This document shows, piece by piece, positions 45,133-46,449 of a stretch of 46,449 nucleotides of DNA. Position 1 is the stretch's first letter, and each line of letters opens with the position of its first letter. Made by a program: the position numbers and the translations under genes. Below the pieces are notes generated by a model that was given only the letters and a program-made list of their open reading frames with translations, ran no database searches and was not told the origin of the DNA. This DNA comes from a virus, in the IMG/VR virus record IMGVR_UViG_3300022723_000282, positions 1 through 46,449 of that record; one strand, written 5' to 3'.

Positions 45133-45434
45133 TTCTTCTTGGCGCCGCCGTCCTTGCCGTCATCCTTCTTGGCGCCGCCGTCGGTACCCTCGTCTTCGCC
45201 CTGGACCGTGACCGACGTGAAAAGGCCCTTCGCGACTTCCTCCAGGTACAGCTCCTCACCGACCTTGAACTGCGTCTGCTTGGTGACAGTGAATGCCTGG
45301 AAACCCTTGTCCAGCCCCGTCGGCTGTTTCTCGGCTTTCTCCAGACAGTGAGCGCGCCGCGCGGCCTGCTCTTTGGTGATGCCAACGGTGCCGCCAGGGA
45401 CGGTCAGCGTCTGCTTTACAGTTACCTTTTCCAA
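45129..45434 (-). CDS. Hypothetical head-region protein, 101 residues
   Basis: Starts at TTG 45434 with GGAGAG upstream. The N-terminal half is beta/alpha (VKQTLTVPGGTVGITKEQAA); the centre has FKVGEELYLEEVAKGLFT. The last 25 residues are a low-complexity Asp/Gly/Lys tail (GGAKKDDGKDGGAKKK). It comes first after the capsid terminator. It may be a small head completion protein. No family recognised. Confidence 0.6.
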   Translation of the reverse strand: MEKVTVKQTLTVPGGTVGITKEQAARRAHCLEKAEKQPTGLDKGFQAFTVTKQTQFKVGEELYLEEVAKGLFTSVTVQGEDEGTDGGAKKDDGKDGGAKKK

Positions 45435-45452
45435 TGATCTCTCCTCGGCAGC

Positions 45453-45483
45453 AAAAAGAGAGGGGCCATGAGGCCCCTCTCTT
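45453..45483 (-). terminator. Intrinsic terminator after capsid gene copy 2
   Basis: A perfect 12-bp stem (AAGAGAGGGGCC with GGCCCCTCTCTT, loop four bases) followed on the minus strand by five T. It would end most transcripts after the capsid gene and so raise capsid over connector levels. Copy 1 has no such structure. Confidence 0.85.
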
Positions 45484-45510
45484 GGCTCACTGCGTTGTGC
45501 TGCGTTGCTA

Positions 45511-46449
45511 CTAGGTCAACGTGACCAGGCAGGCGTGCTGCCAGTACCCGTAGGCCGCTTCGCGCCAGGTGTCGATGCCGTACTGGTGGGCGTCGTTGTC
45601 GAACTCGAACTCCGAGCCCTCCGCCTTCGCCTTCAGGTTGACACCGTCCTCTTCCTGCCGAATGAACGGCTTGACGCGTCCATCGGTCCGGAAGATCGCG
45701 AACTTGTCGGTCCAGGTCAGCCGCACATTCGGCACGACCGAGATATTTATCCCGGCCGGAACCTGCTGCTGTTCGAGATCCACGCCACGCGGAACTGCGG
45801 CGGCCTGCTGCGCCACCATGTACAGCCCGATCGGCACCATCACGACGAAGGTGTTGGCCGTCTCGTTCATCGGTTCGCCCTGGTCATCCTTGAACGACGC
45901 AATCTGCGAGATGCCCTGCAGAATCGCCAACTGCATCTCTGCAACGGACGGATTGGCGACAACGCCGTGGACCTCGGTCGGGAGCGCAGAGATGTCGACG
46001 GAGATGTCGTTCGACTGCGCACCGCTGTCGCCTTCGGCGTGATCGGTGTCGAAGAAGAACTGGCCGTCGTAGCAGACCGTGCTTTCGGCGCCGATGATCA
46101 GCGTGCTCAGCAGGCTAGCCCAGTGCGAGTTTGCCCGATCGGCGAGCTCGTCGATGCGCAGCATGGCCTGTCCAGACTTGTCGCGACGCATGTGCCGGAC
46201 TGCGATCTCGATCGTCGCCTCGAAGTGCTTGTTCTCGACGATGATGCCGTTCTCGCGGAATCCTTTCGCGTGCCGGCCACCGATCCATTCTCGCATCGCC
46301 GGAGTCTGGCCGAGCCAGGCATACTCTTCCGAGGCCTGATCCGAACCGAAGTACATCCCGAGCGCGTTGACCCAGCCGACGCCGGCGTCCTGCTCGAGGG
46401 TTCGATAGAAGCGGCCGATGACCGCTCGACTTGTGATCCTGTCGATCAT
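45511..46449 (-). CDS. Major capsid protein, Mu gpT-like, copy 2
   Basis: A 312-residue capsid protein whose ATG is the last codon of the window on this strand. It has AWLGQTPAMREWIGGRHAKG, CYDGQFFFDTDH and FAIFRTDGRVKPFIRQEEDG as in copy 1. The two copies differ most near residues 205-235 (QQAAAVPRGVDLEQQQVPAG here), where surface loops may lie. It is followed by a terminator, two connectors and a complete tail operon, so this is the better candidate for the working capsid of a full phage. Confidence 0.92.
   Translation of the reverse strand: MIDRITSRAVIGRFYRTLEQDAGVGWVNALGMYFGSDQASEEYAWLGQTPAMREWIGGRHAKGFRENGIIVENKHFEATIEIAVRHMRRDKSGQAMLRIDELADRANSHWASLLSTLIIGAESTVCYDGQFFFDTDHAEGDSGAQSNDISVDISALPTEVHGVVANPSVAEMQLAILQGISQIASFKDDQGEPMNETANTFVVMVPIGLYMVAQQAAAVPRGVDLEQQQVPAGINISVVPNVRLTWTDKFAIFRTDGRVKPFIRQEEDGVNLKAKAEGSEFEFDNDAHQYGIDTWREAAYGYWQHACLVTLT

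Noticed and set aside
1-46449. Retron, toxin-antitoxin, restriction-modification or CRISPR system
   Set aside because: No reverse transcriptase, methyltransferase, Cas protein or recognisable toxin-antitoxin pair was seen on either strand.

Overview
This window is temperate siphophage DNA from a high-GC Gram-negative host, most likely a member of the Pseudomonadota. The organism cannot be named from sequence alone. Evidence for the host type is the outer-membrane style lipoproteins, the T4-type lysozyme, the lambda-like gene order, an initiator-type tRNA with encoded CCA, and an integrase lying beside the 3' end of a tRNA-Leu. No ordinary chromosomal housekeeping gene was recognised. The window looks like parts of two related phage units in the same orientation, probably tandem prophages or one rearranged prophage. 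The left unit is about 1-31300 and the right unit about 31300-46449. They meet at a tRNA-Leu-like att core at 31262-31298.

Left unit, read in its late direction (minus strand, right to left): a lambda-like immunity region (cI 23265-23672 on plus, cro and a CII-like gene on minus, at least five related 14-bp operators); an O-like replication gene carrying four short palindromes inside its coding sequence; VRR-NUC and Ref-like nucleases; a ParB-like/antiterminator fusion; a Q-like gene; an initiator-like tRNA followed by an intrinsic terminator; a 8-kb module of virion and tail-fibre type proteins (10500-18782); then small and large terminase, gpW, portal, S49 protease with nested scaffold, decoration protein and major capsid protein (10369-3235). 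The capsid gene is followed at once by a tail chaperone and tape-measure gene, without the connector and tail-tube genes, and the tape-measure gene abuts a truncated early gene. Rightward from cI a plus-strand operon (23963-31244) carries a ParB-type CTPase-like protein, DUF1643 and DUF4326 proteins, many tiny Cys-rich or helical proteins, a protein with a long Ser-Ala-Ala repeat, an excisionase and a tyrosine integrase.

Right unit (minus strand from 46449): a second, diverged capsid protein, a terminator, head-tail connectors, tail terminator, tail tube, a tail chaperone with a clear -1 frameshift site, a second tape measure, a tail-tip protein of 1483 residues, and a lysis cassette (lysozyme, lipoprotein, alpha/beta hydrolase, one-TM holin-like protein). 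Between att and the lysis genes lies a two-gene plus-strand operon (31937-33708). Its second product carries an IS110/IS116-type transposase C-terminal region. In and around it sit six 58-65 nt hairpins with a fixed 36-nt core and variable, self-complementary arms.

The most unusual features are (1) this hairpin family with its IS110-like gene pair, (2) at least seven exact copies of the palindrome TTTCGNNCGAAA scattered through 46 kb alongside a ParB-like protein, (3) an initiator-type tRNA whose anticodon reads GUG rather than AUG, in a genome rich in GTG starts, and (4) the duplicated, diverged capsid/chaperone/tape-measure genes.
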